From NCBI GenBank assembly GCA_030066475.1, contig JASJBO010000194.1:1-16917 (forward strand): a stretch of DNA of 16,917 nt, written 5' to 3'. How positions within the stretch are numbered: position 1 is the stretch's first letter; each line of letters opens with the position of its first letter. The notes under the pieces are model-generated. The model searched no databases. It saw only the letters and a list, made by a program, of their open reading frames with translations, and had not been told where the DNA came from. The translations under genes and the position numbers were made by a program. The DNA comes from Myxococcota bacterium (GTDB lineage Bacteria; Myxococcota_A; UBA9160; PR03). This document shows positions 1-6,468 of the stretch, piece by piece.

Positions 1-144
1 GCTCGGCTTTGCCTCGCTGCGCGCGCCTGCGGCGCTTGCGGGGGTGCCCGCGTAGGGGCTGGTTGCCGTGCGCTGGCGGCCTGATGGACTTCGCTCGCCT
101 GCGGCTCGCTGCGCGCTCCGGCTTCGCCTCCGCTTGCGCGGGCG
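1..144 (-). repeat. Composite dispersed repeat, copy 1 (cut by window start)
   Basis: This is a GC-rich repeat lying just downstream of the cysteine-rich gene on the minus strand. Positions 85-120 are identical to 1180-1215 and 1282-1317 (36 bp). The match to 1279-1341 extends over 82-144 with one difference. A second block at 32-49 recurs exactly at 1229-1246, and the spacing from this block to the 36-bp core is 53 bp in both copies, so the whole unit is duplicated rather than just a short motif. Read on the minus strand, the core encodes ARSEPQASEV in a frame open to the window edge. That frame is not the frame of the upstream gene here. The left end is truncated by the window. Confidence 0.9.
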
Positions 145-157
145 GCGTCCTGTGGGT

Positions 158-180
158 TCGCCGGCTTGGCAGGCCGGCGA
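158..180 (-). terminator. Hairpin just after the cysteine-rich gene
   Basis: A perfect 8-bp stem (158-165 with 173-180) encloses a 7-nt loop. It begins three bases past the TGA of the cysteine-rich gene, read on the minus strand. No T-tract follows, so a Rho-independent terminator is plausible but unproven. A comparable hairpin follows the amidohydrolase stop, next to the same repeat. Confidence 0.45.
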
Positions 181-183
181 GGC

Positions 184-1035
184 TCAGTTGCACTTGTCCG
201 TCGGCCGGCAGGTGAAGCTGAGGGCGTTCACCAGCGGGGCGTACTTGCAGCAGTTCGACTCGCACTGCGCCGGGCGGGAACACGGGAAGCCGTCGATGTA
301 CTTGAAGTGGCACTCGTTGCGGCCGATCGTGAGCCAGCCCTGGTCGCAGTACTCGTCGCGCGCGCAGTCGTCGTCGCTCAGGCACTCCGAGCCGTCGCAG
401 TCCATCATGCAGTCGGCGTACTCGTCCTCGGCTCGCTCGAGCGCCGTCACCAGGTCGTCCACGGCGTCGAGGTAGCAGGCGGCCGCGGACTGGACCCAAG
501 CGCAGGTGTCGAGCCCCGCCAGGAACGCGGCCCAGGCGTCGGCGGTGGCCGCGTCGTAGACGACGATGCAGGCTCCCTGGCACGTCATCAGGATCGGCTC
601 CGGCCCCTGCGTCTCGGGCAGGGTCCCGTGCACGTCGGCGACGACGGCGGCGAAGCCCTCCATCAGCTCCGGGCTGTCGCGCAGGGCGGCCTCGATCACC
701 GCGGGCCGCTGCGCGGGCTCCACGTCGTCGAGCGCGGGCGAGGCGCTCCGCACCTGGCGCGTCAGGGCGCCCATGAGCTGCCCCTCGAGCGCGGTGGGCG
801 GCTGGCCGGCGAGCCGCATCTGGAGCACCGAGAGGGACGCCTGGGCCCAGTCCTCGAAGACCGGGTCGTGCGTGAGCGCGTAGACCGCGTCCTTGCTCCT
901 GCTGTCGAGCACCGGGATCGTCACCTCGGCCACCGCGGCCGGGGGCAGCTCACAGGCCAGCTGCGCGCGGGCTCCCTGCAGGGAGAGCGCGGTCGAGAGC
1001 AGCACCAGGGTCAGAACGAGAGCTCGGGACGTCAT
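184..1035 (-). CDS. Secreted cysteine-rich protein, Dickkopf-like tail
   Basis: This is a 283-residue protein of unknown function that I cannot assign to a named bacterial family. Residues 1-24 form a signal peptide (hydrophobic LVLTLVLLSTALSL, then ARA before Q25). The residues before C28 do not fit a lipobox, so a soluble or surface protein is more likely than a lipoprotein. Residues 30-200 are mostly helical and acidic. The tail carries 12 cysteines between C209 and C282, including a CC pair at 262-263, spaced like the disulfide-rich Dickkopf/colipase-type modules (DDDCARDEYC, then CESNCC). Seventeen cysteines in total point to an oxidising compartment. An in-frame ATG 18 codons upstream was rejected. 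The chosen start has AGGAGG at 1045-1050, a signal peptide directly after it, and a predicted sigma-54 transcription start near 1054, which excludes the earlier ATG. The gene stands alone, with repeats on both sides. Confidence 0.85.
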   Translation of the reverse strand: MTSRALVLTLVLLSTALSLQGARAQLACELPPAAVAEVTIPVLDSRSKDAVYALTHDPVFEDWAQASLSVLQMRLAGQPPTALEGQLMGALTRQVRSASPALDDVEPAQRPAVIEAALRDSPELMEGFAAVVADVHGTLPETQGPEPILMTCQGACIVVYDAATADAWAAFLAGLDTCAWVQSAAACYLDAVDDLVTALERAEDEYADCMMDCDGSECLSDDDCARDEYCDQGWLTIGRNECHFKYIDGFPCSRPAQCESNCCKYAPLVNALSFTCRPTDKCN

Positions 1036-1064
1036 CGGATAGTTCCTCCTTGCCGAGACACCCG

Positions 1065-1081
1065 AGCAACGCCCGTGCCCA
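1065..1081 (-). promoter_or_regulatory. Sigma-54 (-24/-12) promoter of the cysteine-rich gene
   Basis: The minus strand reads GGGCACGGGCGTTGCT, which matches the RpoN consensus TGGCACGRNNNTTGCW at every fixed position except the first T. The invariant GG (1079-1078) and GC (1067-1066) are separated by exactly 10 bp. The predicted transcription start is near 1054, about 20 nt before the ATG at 1035 and just ahead of AGGAGG (1045-1050), so the geometry fits. Sigma-54 promoters need an activating AAA+ enhancer-binding protein, none of which is encoded in this window. Confidence 0.75.
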
Positions 1082-1155
1082 TTCAGCAAGTGAGGAATTC
1101 CGGGGACTTACGTCCGAGGTGGCGCGCCTCCGGGGCAACGCCGCGCGATGCCCGT

Positions 1156-1168
1156 CAACGTCACGTTG
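1156..1168. promoter_or_regulatory. Inverted repeat, possible enhancer-binding site
   Basis: CAACGT-C-ACGTTG is a perfect 6+6 dyad centred at 1162. That is about 108 bp upstream of the transcription start predicted from the sigma-54 motif, within the usual range for an upstream activating site. It also overlaps the stop codon (1161-1163) that closes the long open frame of the adjacent repeat. The regulatory role is inferred from position alone. Confidence 0.35.
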
Positions 1169-1179
1169 CGCCGGCCTGG

Positions 1180-1341
1180 TGGACTTCGCTCGCCTGCGGC
1201 TCGCTGCGCGCTCCGCCGCTGCGCGGCTGCGCTTGCGGGGGTGCCCCGTAGGGAGTCGTTGCCGGTGCGACCGCGTCTTGATGGACTTCGCTCGCCTGCG
1301 GCTCGCTGCGCGCTCCGGCTTCGCCTCCGCTTGCGTGGGCG
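1180..1341 (-). repeat. Composite dispersed repeat, copy 2 (two cores)
   Basis: Two 36-bp cores (1180-1215 and 1282-1317), identical to each other and to 85-120, are 102 bp apart. The block 1229-1246 between them matches 32-49. Read on the minus strand, the whole unit is open in the frame of the upstream amidohydrolase. After that gene's TGA (1376-1374), 70 sense codons follow before TGA at 1163-1161, and they include ARSEPQASEV twice, 34 codons apart. The repeat is therefore in phase with the gene, separated from it by one stop codon. Confidence 0.92.
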
Positions 1342-1373
1342 CCCTGCTTCGTTCCCGCCGGCCCGGCAGGGCG
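1340..1373 (-). terminator. Hairpin abutting the amidohydrolase stop codon
   Basis: An 8-bp perfect stem (CGCCCTGC at 1373-1366 with GCAGGGCG at 1347-1340, minus strand) and an 18-nt GC-rich loop begin at the base after the amidohydrolase TGA. There is no T-tract. It could be a terminator, or the end structure of the repeat element. Confidence 0.4.
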
Positions 1374-3098
1374 TCAGGGCTGCGGCGACGCCTGGGGGCC
1401 GCGGACCAGCTTGCCCGGGAGGGCGCCGGTGGGCTCGCCTTCCTCGTAGATGACCTCGCCGCTGCAGATCGTGTAGCGGTAGCCGTCGACCTTCTGGATC
1501 AAGCGGCGGCCGTCGGCGGGGAGGTCGTAGACGATCTCGGGCGCGTGGATGTGCAGGGCGTCGAAGTCGATCACGTTCACGTCGGCCTTCATGCCCGGGG
1601 CCAGCACGCCGCGGTCCTCCATGCCGTAGAAGGTGGCGGTGCGCCGCGTCTGGCGCTCCACCAGCTGCTCGAGCGGGATGCGCTCGCCGCGGGCGCGGTC
1701 GCGCGCCCAGTGCGTCAGCAGGAAGGTGGGCATGCTGGCGTCGCAGATGATCCCGCAGTGCGCGCCGCCGTCCGAGAGCCCGAACACCGACTGCGGGTGC
1801 ACCATCATGGCGCGGATCGCCTCGAGGTCGCCGTCGGCGTAGCCGAGCAGCGGCAGGTAGATCAGGCCCGTGCCGTCGTTCGCGAGCAGCGTGTCGAGCA
1901 CCACCTCGCGCGGGTCGCGGCCCCCGCGCTCGGCGATCGCCTGGATGCTCTGCTCCGGGCCCGGCTCGTAGTCCGGCGGGTCGCCGAGCGGGAACATGGT
2001 GTGGAAGCCGTTCGCCACCAGCACCGCCGGGCCCGGCAGGCCCGAGAGGTCGGCCTGGCTCTCGATCAGCTCGCGGCGCACCTCCGGGTCGGCGAGCCGC
2101 GCCTGCCGCTCCTGGCGCGAGAGCCCGGCCAGCTCGGCCCAGGCCGGGCTGAACATGAGCGGGTGCGCGGTGCACTCGAAGCCGAGCAGCAGGCCCGCGG
2201 GCCGCTGCGCCACCTGCGGCGTGAGGTGCCCGCCCTCGGCCGCGTCCCTCTCGACCTCGTCGAGCAGCCGCCGCCACTGGGTCGGGTCGATCGGGTTCTG
2301 CAGGCACGCGAAGGTGACCGGACGCCCGGTCTCCTTGCCGAGCCGCTTCATCCAGCCGAGCTCCTTGCCCTCGGGCGCCAGGTCGCTCGCGACCTCGAAC
2401 ACGCCGTGGCCCACCTCGCCGAGCGTGCGGCCGATGCCCATCACCTCGTCGTCCTCGGCGGTGGTGCCCGGCACCAGCTCGCCGTCCACGGCGCGGTGCA
2501 GGATGGTGCGCGAGGTCGAGAAGCCGAGCGCGCCGGCCTCGAGGCCCTCCTTCACGAGCGCCGCCATCTGCTCGATGTCCTCGGGCGTCGCCTTCTCGTT
2601 GCGCGCGCCGCGCTCGCCCATCACGTAGGCGCGCACCGCGCCGTGCGGCACCTGCGCCGCGACGTCGATCGCGCGCGGCATCTTGTCCACGGCGTCGAGG
2701 TACTCGGGGAAGCTCTCCCAGTCCCACTGGATGCCCTCGGCGAGCGCCGTGCCGGGGATGTCCTCGACCCCCTCCATCAGCTGGATCAGGAACTGCTGCT
2801 CGCCCGGCCGCACCGGCGCGAAGCCCACCCCGCAGTTGCCCATCACCACCGTGGTGACGCCGTTCCAGCCCGACGGCGTCAGGTGCGTGTCCCAGGTGAC
2901 CTGGCCGTCGTAGTGGGTGTGGATGTCGACCCAGCCGGGCGTGACGATCTGGCCGGTGGCGTCGATCTCGCGCTGGCCGGGTCCCACGTCGGTGCCGACC
3001 GCGACGATGCGGTCACCGTCGATCGCCACGTCGGCGCGCCGCGCCGGGGCTCCAGTGCCGTCCACTACGCTGCCGCCGCGGATCACGAGATCGTGCAT
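1374..3098 (-). CDS. N-acyl-D-amino-acid deacylase family amidohydrolase
   Basis: This 574-residue, probably cytoplasmic metal-dependent hydrolase belongs to the D-aminoacylase branch of the amidohydrolase superfamily. The N-terminal small beta-domain ([14 protein letters not shown], residues 6-19) leads into the metal-binding HTHYDGQ motif (H60, H62), the family hallmark GNCGVGFAP (87-95), and SDGGAHC (442-448) with the likely metal/catalytic D443. The C-terminal stretch [17 protein letters not shown] (497-513) is typical of the superfamily. Family members deacylate N-acyl-D-amino acids; the substrate here cannot be read from sequence. The start is ATG 3098, preceded by GGAG at a 7-nt spacing and beginning the conserved MHDLVIRGG; a longer open frame upstream has no family similarity. 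The gene is divergent from the RnfD/DUF2330 frame across 171 bp in which I found no convincing promoter. The C-terminus is followed at once by a hairpin and an in-phase repeat. Confidence 0.92.
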   Translation of the reverse strand: MHDLVIRGGSVVDGTGAPARRADVAIDGDRIVAVGTDVGPGQREIDATGQIVTPGWVDIHTHYDGQVTWDTHLTPSGWNGVTTVVMGNCGVGFAPVRPGEQQFLIQLMEGVEDIPGTALAEGIQWDWESFPEYLDAVDKMPRAIDVAAQVPHGAVRAYVMGERGARNEKATPEDIEQMAALVKEGLEAGALGFSTSRTILHRAVDGELVPGTTAEDDEVMGIGRTLGEVGHGVFEVASDLAPEGKELGWMKRLGKETGRPVTFACLQNPIDPTQWRRLLDEVERDAAEGGHLTPQVAQRPAGLLLGFECTAHPLMFSPAWAELAGLSRQERQARLADPEVRRELIESQADLSGLPGPAVLVANGFHTMFPLGDPPDYEPGPEQSIQAIAERGGRDPREVVLDTLLANDGTGLIYLPLLGYADGDLEAIRAMMVHPQSVFGLSDGGAHCGIICDASMPTFLLTHWARDRARGERIPLEQLVERQTRRTATFYGMEDRGVLAPGMKADVNVIDFDALHIHAPEIVYDLPADGRRLIQKVDGYRYTICSGEVIYEEGEPTGALPGKLVRGPQASPQP

Positions 3099-3269
3099 GG
3101 GAGTCTCCAAGGGTCTGGGGAGGTATGGGTCTCGGGTTTGGGGCTGCCGGTCGCGGATGGCCCCGCGGGAAATCGCGCCAGCCGAGTGTACACGAACGCA
3201 CAGGGTTGACTCGCGAATGAACCTGGCGTCCGGGGATCCGATCCGGGGCCCTCCGGCGACCTGTGGGTC

Positions 3270-5435
3270 ATGCTGCACCGACTCGACCCCCGCTGGCTCC
3301 AGCTCGCCAGCCTGTCCGGGCTGCTCGCCTACGGCATCGGCTGGCTCGACTTCGACGTCACCGCCGCACGCGTCGCGGGACTGCTCGCGGTCGCGCTCGC
3401 CACCGAGTGGCTGGCCGCGCCGCTACGCGGCACGCGCTTCGACCCGCGCAGCCCAGCGATCTCGGCGCTGTCGCTGGCGCTGCTGCTGCGCAGCGAGGAC
3501 CCGCTGCTGCTGGCGGCCGGCGCGGTCCTCGCGGTCGGCAGCAAGGCGCTGCTGCGCTGGCGCGGCAAGCACGTCTGGAACCCCACCTGCCTGGCGATCG
3601 TGGTGCTGCTGGCGTCGAGCGACCGCGTCTGGGTCTCGGCGGGCCAGTGGGGCAGCGCCGCGTTCTTCGGCTTCGCGCTCGCGTGCGCTGGCTCGCTCGT
3701 GATCCGTCGCTCCGCGCGCAGCGACGTGGTGTGGGCGTTCCTGGCCAGCTACGCGGCCTTGCTGCTGGGGCGCGCCGCCTGGCTCGGCGATCCGCTCGCG
3801 ATCCCGCTGCACGGGCTCCAGACCGGCGCGCTGCTGCTGTTCGCCTTCTTCATGATCTCGGATCCCCGCACCACGCCCGACTCGCGCGGCGGCCGTCTGG
3901 CGTTCGCGGCCGCCGTGGCGGGCACGGCGCTCTGGATCCAGTTCGGCCTCTACGAGCCCAACTCGCTGCTGTGGGCGCTGGCGCTGTGCGCACCCCTGGT
4001 GCCGCTGCTCGACGCGCTCGCTCCGGGCCGCCGCTTCGCGTGGAAGCGCGCGACCCACCCCGGACCCCAACCCGTTCCGCTCCCGGAGGAGATCCCGATG
4101 CGAACCCGCACCCGACTCGCCCTGCCGCTGCTGGCGGCCGTTCTGCTGCTCCCGGCCGCCCGCTCCGACGCCTTCTGTGGCTTCTACGTGGGCAAGGCCG
4201 ACACCAAGCTCTTCAACCGCGCCTCGCAGGTGGTGCTGGTGCGCGACGGCGACCGCACCGTCGTCACCATGTCGAACGACTACCAGGGCGAGCTGGACGA
4301 GTTCGCCACGGTGGTGCCGGTGCCCACCTTCATCGAGCGCGAGCAGATCCACGTGGGCGAGCGCGCGGTGATCGACCACCTCGACGCCTACACCGCCCCG
4401 CGCCTGGTCGAGTACTTCGACCCCGATCCGTGCCGTGCGGCGGTCTACGAAGAGCTCGACATGGCGCTGCGGTCAAAGCCCAGGGCGGCGGGTCGCGCCG
4501 GCCAGGCGCGCCGCGAGCGGTCGTACGGCGTCACGATCGAGGCGTCGTACACGGTCGGCGAGTACGACATCCTGATCCTCTCCGCCGAGCAGAGCGACGG
4601 TCTCGCCGGCTGGCTGCGCGACAACGGCTACCGGCTGCCGCGCGGCGCCGAGCGCATCCTCAAGAGCTACCTGCGCCAGGAGATGCGCTTCTTCGTCGCC
4701 AAGGTGAACCTGGGTGAGCAGCGCCGCCTCGGTCATTCCTACCTGCGCCCGCTCCAGATCGCCTACGAGTCGCCGAAGTTCATGCTGCCGATCCGGCTCG
4801 GCACGCTCAACGCCAACGGCCCGCAGGAGCTGTTCGTCTACGCGCTCACGCGCACTGGCCGCGTCGAGACGACCAACTATCGGACCGTGAAGCTGCCCAC
4901 CGGAATGGAGCTGCCGGGCTTCGTGAAGGGCGAGTTCGGCGCGTTCTACCGCGCGCTCTTCGAGCGCCAGGTGCGCCAGGAGAACATGAGCACGGTCTTC
5001 CTCGAGTACGCCTGGGACATGGCCTGGTGCGACCCGTGCGCCGCCGACCCGCTCTCGGTGGGCGAGCTGCGCCGGCTCGGCGTGTTCTGGCTCGGCCCCG
5101 AGTCGCGCCGCGGACCGGCCCGCAACGTCTACGTGACGCGCCTCCACGTGCGCTACGACGCCGACCACTTCCCCGCCGATCTGGTGTTCCAGGAGACCGG
5201 CAACCGCCAGAACTTCCAGGGGCGCTACGTGCTGCGCCACGCGTTCGAGGGCGCGAGCTGCGAGGCGGCTGATGCCTACTACGCCGGCGTGCGGCAGCGC
5301 CAGGAGCGCGAGGCCGAGACGCTCGCATCGCTCACCGGCTGGAGCCTGGCGGAGATCCGCGGGCGGCTCGACCTCGACCGCTGGCAGACCAGCCGCGGTC
5401 CGCAGCCGTGGTGGCGGCAGATCTGGCCCGACTGA
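3270..5435 (+). CDS. RnfD/NqrB-like membrane module in one frame with DUF2330 module
   Basis: A single 721-codon frame holds what look like two proteins. Residues 1-262 resemble the RnfD/NqrB family of ion-translocating electron-transport subunits: many hydrophobic helices, GKHVWNPTCLAIVVLL (99-114) matching the family's NPxN-like loop region, and FFMISDPRTTPDSRGGR near 190-206. I see no clear S/T-G-A-T flavin-attachment motif, so covalent FMN binding is doubtful. The domain ends naturally around GRRFAWKR, but no stop follows. The frame continues through about 14 linker residues into M277, which starts a complete DUF2330 protein with its own ribosome binding site and signal peptide. The product may be a true fusion, with the second signal peptide acting as a membrane helix, or the frame may be read from two starts. 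The first start (ATG 3270) has only a weak ribosome binding site, so its exact position is less certain. Confidence 0.75.
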   Translation: MLHRLDPRWLQLASLSGLLAYGIGWLDFDVTAARVAGLLAVALATEWLAAPLRGTRFDPRSPAISALSLALLLRSEDPLLLAAGAVLAVGSKALLRWRGKHVWNPTCLAIVVLLASSDRVWVSAGQWGSAAFFGFALACAGSLVIRRSARSDVVWAFLASYAALLLGRAAWLGDPLAIPLHGLQTGALLLFAFFMISDPRTTPDSRGGRLAFAAAVAGTALWIQFGLYEPNSLLWALALCAPLVPLLDALAPGRRFAWKRATHPGPQPVPLPEEIPMRTRTRLALPLLAAVLLLPAARSDAFCGFYVGKADTKLFNRASQVVLVRDGDRTVVTMSNDYQGELDEFATVVPVPTFIEREQIHVGERAVIDHLDAYTAPRLVEYFDPDPCRAAVYEELDMALRSKPRAAGRAGQARRERSYGVTIEASYTVGEYDILILSAEQSDGLAGWLRDNGYRLPRGAERILKSYLRQEMRFFVAKVNLGEQRRLGHSYLRPLQIAYESPKFMLPIRLGTLNANGPQELFVYALTRTGRVETTNYRTVKLPTGMELPGFVKGEFGAFYRALFERQVRQENMSTVFLEYAWDMAWCDPCAADPLSVGELRRLGVFWLGPESRRGPARNVYVTRLHVRYDADHFPADLVFQETGNRQNFQGRYVLRHAFEGASCEAADAYYAGVRQRQEREAETLASLTGWSLAEIRGRLDLDRWQTSRGPQPWWRQIWPD
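4098..5435 (+). CDS. DUF2330 secreted protein, internal in-frame start
   Basis: This internal start would give a 445-residue DUF2330 protein on its own. GGAGGAG (4085-4091) lies 6 nt ahead of ATG 4098, a far better initiation signal than at 3270. Residues 1-25 are a textbook signal peptide (basic MRTRTR, hydrophobic LALPLLAAVLLLP, then SDA before F26). The mature protein begins FCGFYVGKADTKLFN and contains VVTMSNDYQGELDEFATVVPVPT, the characteristic opening of DUF2330. Five cysteines (C27, C112, C311, C314, C388) include a CDPC pair. The function of DUF2330 is not established; family members are predicted periplasmic or outer-membrane proteins. It shares its frame with the RnfD-like module without an intervening stop, so the question is whether it is made separately, as a fusion, or both. 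A strong hairpin follows the stop. Confidence 0.7.
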   Translation: MRTRTRLALPLLAAVLLLPAARSDAFCGFYVGKADTKLFNRASQVVLVRDGDRTVVTMSNDYQGELDEFATVVPVPTFIEREQIHVGERAVIDHLDAYTAPRLVEYFDPDPCRAAVYEELDMALRSKPRAAGRAGQARRERSYGVTIEASYTVGEYDILILSAEQSDGLAGWLRDNGYRLPRGAERILKSYLRQEMRFFVAKVNLGEQRRLGHSYLRPLQIAYESPKFMLPIRLGTLNANGPQELFVYALTRTGRVETTNYRTVKLPTGMELPGFVKGEFGAFYRALFERQVRQENMSTVFLEYAWDMAWCDPCAADPLSVGELRRLGVFWLGPESRRGPARNVYVTRLHVRYDADHFPADLVFQETGNRQNFQGRYVLRHAFEGASCEAADAYYAGVRQRQEREAETLASLTGWSLAEIRGRLDLDRWQTSRGPQPWWRQIWPD

Positions 5436-5460
5436 TGGCCTGATCGGCGATCCGACGAGA

Positions 5461-5493
5461 GCGCCCCCCGGCTTCCAGCGAAGCGGGGGGCGC
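5461..5493. terminator. Strong bidirectional hairpin between convergent genes
   Basis: A 10-bp perfect stem (5461-5470 with 5484-5493, GCGCCCCCCG and its complement) can extend by GCTT/AAGC if one G is bulged. It sits between the DUF2330 stop (5435) and the convergent PEP-CTERM stop (5518), the position of a shared terminator. Neither strand has a T-tract. Confidence 0.65.
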
Positions 5494-5517
5494 GAGGTCG
5501 GTGCCAGTGCTTCGCGG

Positions 5518-6258
5518 TCAGTCGCGCGAGTGGCGGCGACCGAAGGCGAACAGCGCCAGGATTCCCGAGCCGAGCAGCAGCGCCGTGCCGGGCTCTGGGA
5601 CGACGTTGAACACGCTGGTCAGGGCAGCCGAGTCGAACGGACTCAGGCGGAAGCGCAGCGTGATCCCGATGTTGGTCGTCGTCGCCACGCCGACGCTCTC
5701 GGCGGTGGGAATCCCGAAGTTCGTGGGGCCGACCGGGGCCGTGCCGAATCCGCCGGCGCTGGTCGAGAACGGCGCGTTGAGCAGCGTCCGGACCGAGACG
5801 TTGTCGATCGCCGCCGTGTAGACCGCCGTCGAGCCGATCGTGTTGAGGGTGACCCCGTCGCCGTTGCGGTCCGTGGCGCTCCCGCCGACGGATCCCGTGA
5901 TCAGGCTCGGCGGCCCGAAGGTCACCGTGACCGGAAGCACGACCGTCACGAGGAAGTCCTGCGGGACGGCGGTGTTGTTCGTCACCACCATCTGGTTGGA
6001 CACCGTGGGGTCGGGGTCGAGGAACATGTCGTAGCTCTCGACCGTCCAGCCGCCGCTCGGGCCGCCCGGGCCGTCGATCTGGCCCGAGCACGCGAGCTGC
6101 CCGTTGGGACCCGCCGATGTGCAGCCCAGGGCGTCCTCGTCGAACTGCCTGAAGCCCATCTCATCCGAACCGATCGTGACGGTGAGCGCGCTCGACGCAA
6201 TGGGCCCGCCCGACAACACCAGGCCGGCAAGCGCCAGAGACAGCATCCAGGTGCGCAT
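5518..6258 (-). CDS. PEP-CTERM sorting-domain protein
   Basis: This is a 246-residue exported protein predicted to be processed by an exosortase. It has an N-terminal signal peptide (MRTWMLSLALAGLVLSGGP, cleavage near ASSA-LT) and a canonical C-terminal tripartite signal: VPEPG at 220-224, the hydrophobic TALLLGSGILALFAF, and the basic end GRRHSRD. The middle (residues 25-215) is rich in Thr, Val, Gly and Asn and looks like beta-sandwich extracellular material; I recognise no enzymatic motif. PEP-CTERM proteins are typically exported and linked to exopolysaccharide or matrix in species that carry exosortase; no exosortase is in this window. The start is ATG 6258 with GGAGGGG at 6262-6268; upstream in-frame ATGs lie before the predicted sigma-54 transcription start near 6286. 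The gene converges on the DUF2330 gene. Confidence 0.92.
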   Translation of the reverse strand: MRTWMLSLALAGLVLSGGPIASSALTVTIGSDEMGFRQFDEDALGCTSAGPNGQLACSGQIDGPGGPSGGWTVESYDMFLDPDPTVSNQMVVTNNTAVPQDFLVTVVLPVTVTFGPPSLITGSVGGSATDRNGDGVTLNTIGSTAVYTAAIDNVSVRTLLNAPFSTSAGGFGTAPVGPTNFGIPTAESVGVATTTNIGITLRFRLSPFDSAALTSVFNVVPEPGTALLLGSGILALFAFGRRHSRD

Positions 6259-6296
6259 GAACCCCTCCACGCGGGAATGACTCGCAGGGATAAGCA

Positions 6297-6313
6297 TGCA
6301 AACCGAATGCCTG
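6297..6313 (-). promoter_or_regulatory. Sigma-54-like promoter of the PEP-CTERM gene
   Basis: The minus strand reads CAGGCATTCGGTTTGCA. The invariant GG (6311-6310) and GC (6299-6298) are 10 bp apart, and GGCA and TTGCA match the RpoN consensus; the first T and the C-G-R positions do not. The predicted start near 6286 lies about 28 nt before ATG 6258 and upstream of the Shine-Dalgarno sequence. RpoN control of PEP-CTERM genes through the PrsK/PrsR two-component system is known in some bacteria, which supports the call. It is a weaker match than the site at 1065-1081. Confidence 0.55.
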
Positions 6314-6346
6314 CTCTGGCGCATGCACCACATCGCTTCAAATGCT

Positions 6347-6365
6347 CGATTCGTATCGGGAATCG
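6347..6365. promoter_or_regulatory. Inverted repeat upstream of the PEP-CTERM promoter
   Basis: CGATTC-N7-GAATCG is a perfect 6+6 dyad centred about 70 bp upstream of the predicted sigma-54 transcription start near 6286. It is a candidate activator site by position; there is no other evidence. Confidence 0.3.
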
Positions 6366-6405
6366 GGATCCGCGCGAGTCCCCGCACGCGGCTCGTGGCC
6401 AAACC

Positions 6406-6425
6406 TCTTCCGCGATCGTGGAAGA
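6406..6425. promoter_or_regulatory. 20-bp near-perfect dyad, operator/UAS or terminator stem
   Basis: TCTTCC-N8-GGAAGA is flanking a CGATCG centre, so 9 of 10 half-site positions are symmetric. It is centred about 130 bp upstream of the predicted PEP-CTERM transcription start, a usual distance for an enhancer-binding protein. It also lies 44 bp past the P450 stop codon on the same strand, so it could instead form a terminator stem, although the following GGTTT is a poor T-tract. Confidence 0.4.
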
Positions 6426-6436
6426 CCTTTTCCCAT

Positions 6437-6455
6437 GGCGGCGCCCGGGGCCGCC
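6437..6455 (-). terminator. Hairpin after the P450 gene
   Basis: GGCGGC (6437-6442) pairs with GCCGCC (6450-6455) around a 7-nt loop, starting 13 nt beyond the P450 stop. There is no T-tract. In DNA this GC-rich, a 6-bp stem is weak evidence. Confidence 0.25.
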
Positions 6456-6468
6456 GCCCGCGCGCTGC

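Noticed and set aside
1..144. CRISPR array or tandem repeat explanation for the repeated cores
   Set aside because: Cores occur singly or in pairs at differing spacings (60 and 102 bp) with conserved linkers, and no cas genes are present.
1050..3209. Long plus-strand open frame across the amidohydrolase
   Set aside because: It is antisense to a gene with a complete set of amidohydrolase motifs, and its own product shows no recognisable domain.
3186..3211. GTGTACAC palindrome and a TTGACT box between the divergent amidohydrolase and RnfD-like genes
   Set aside because: No -10 element at a suitable spacing on either strand, and an 8-bp palindrome alone is weak.
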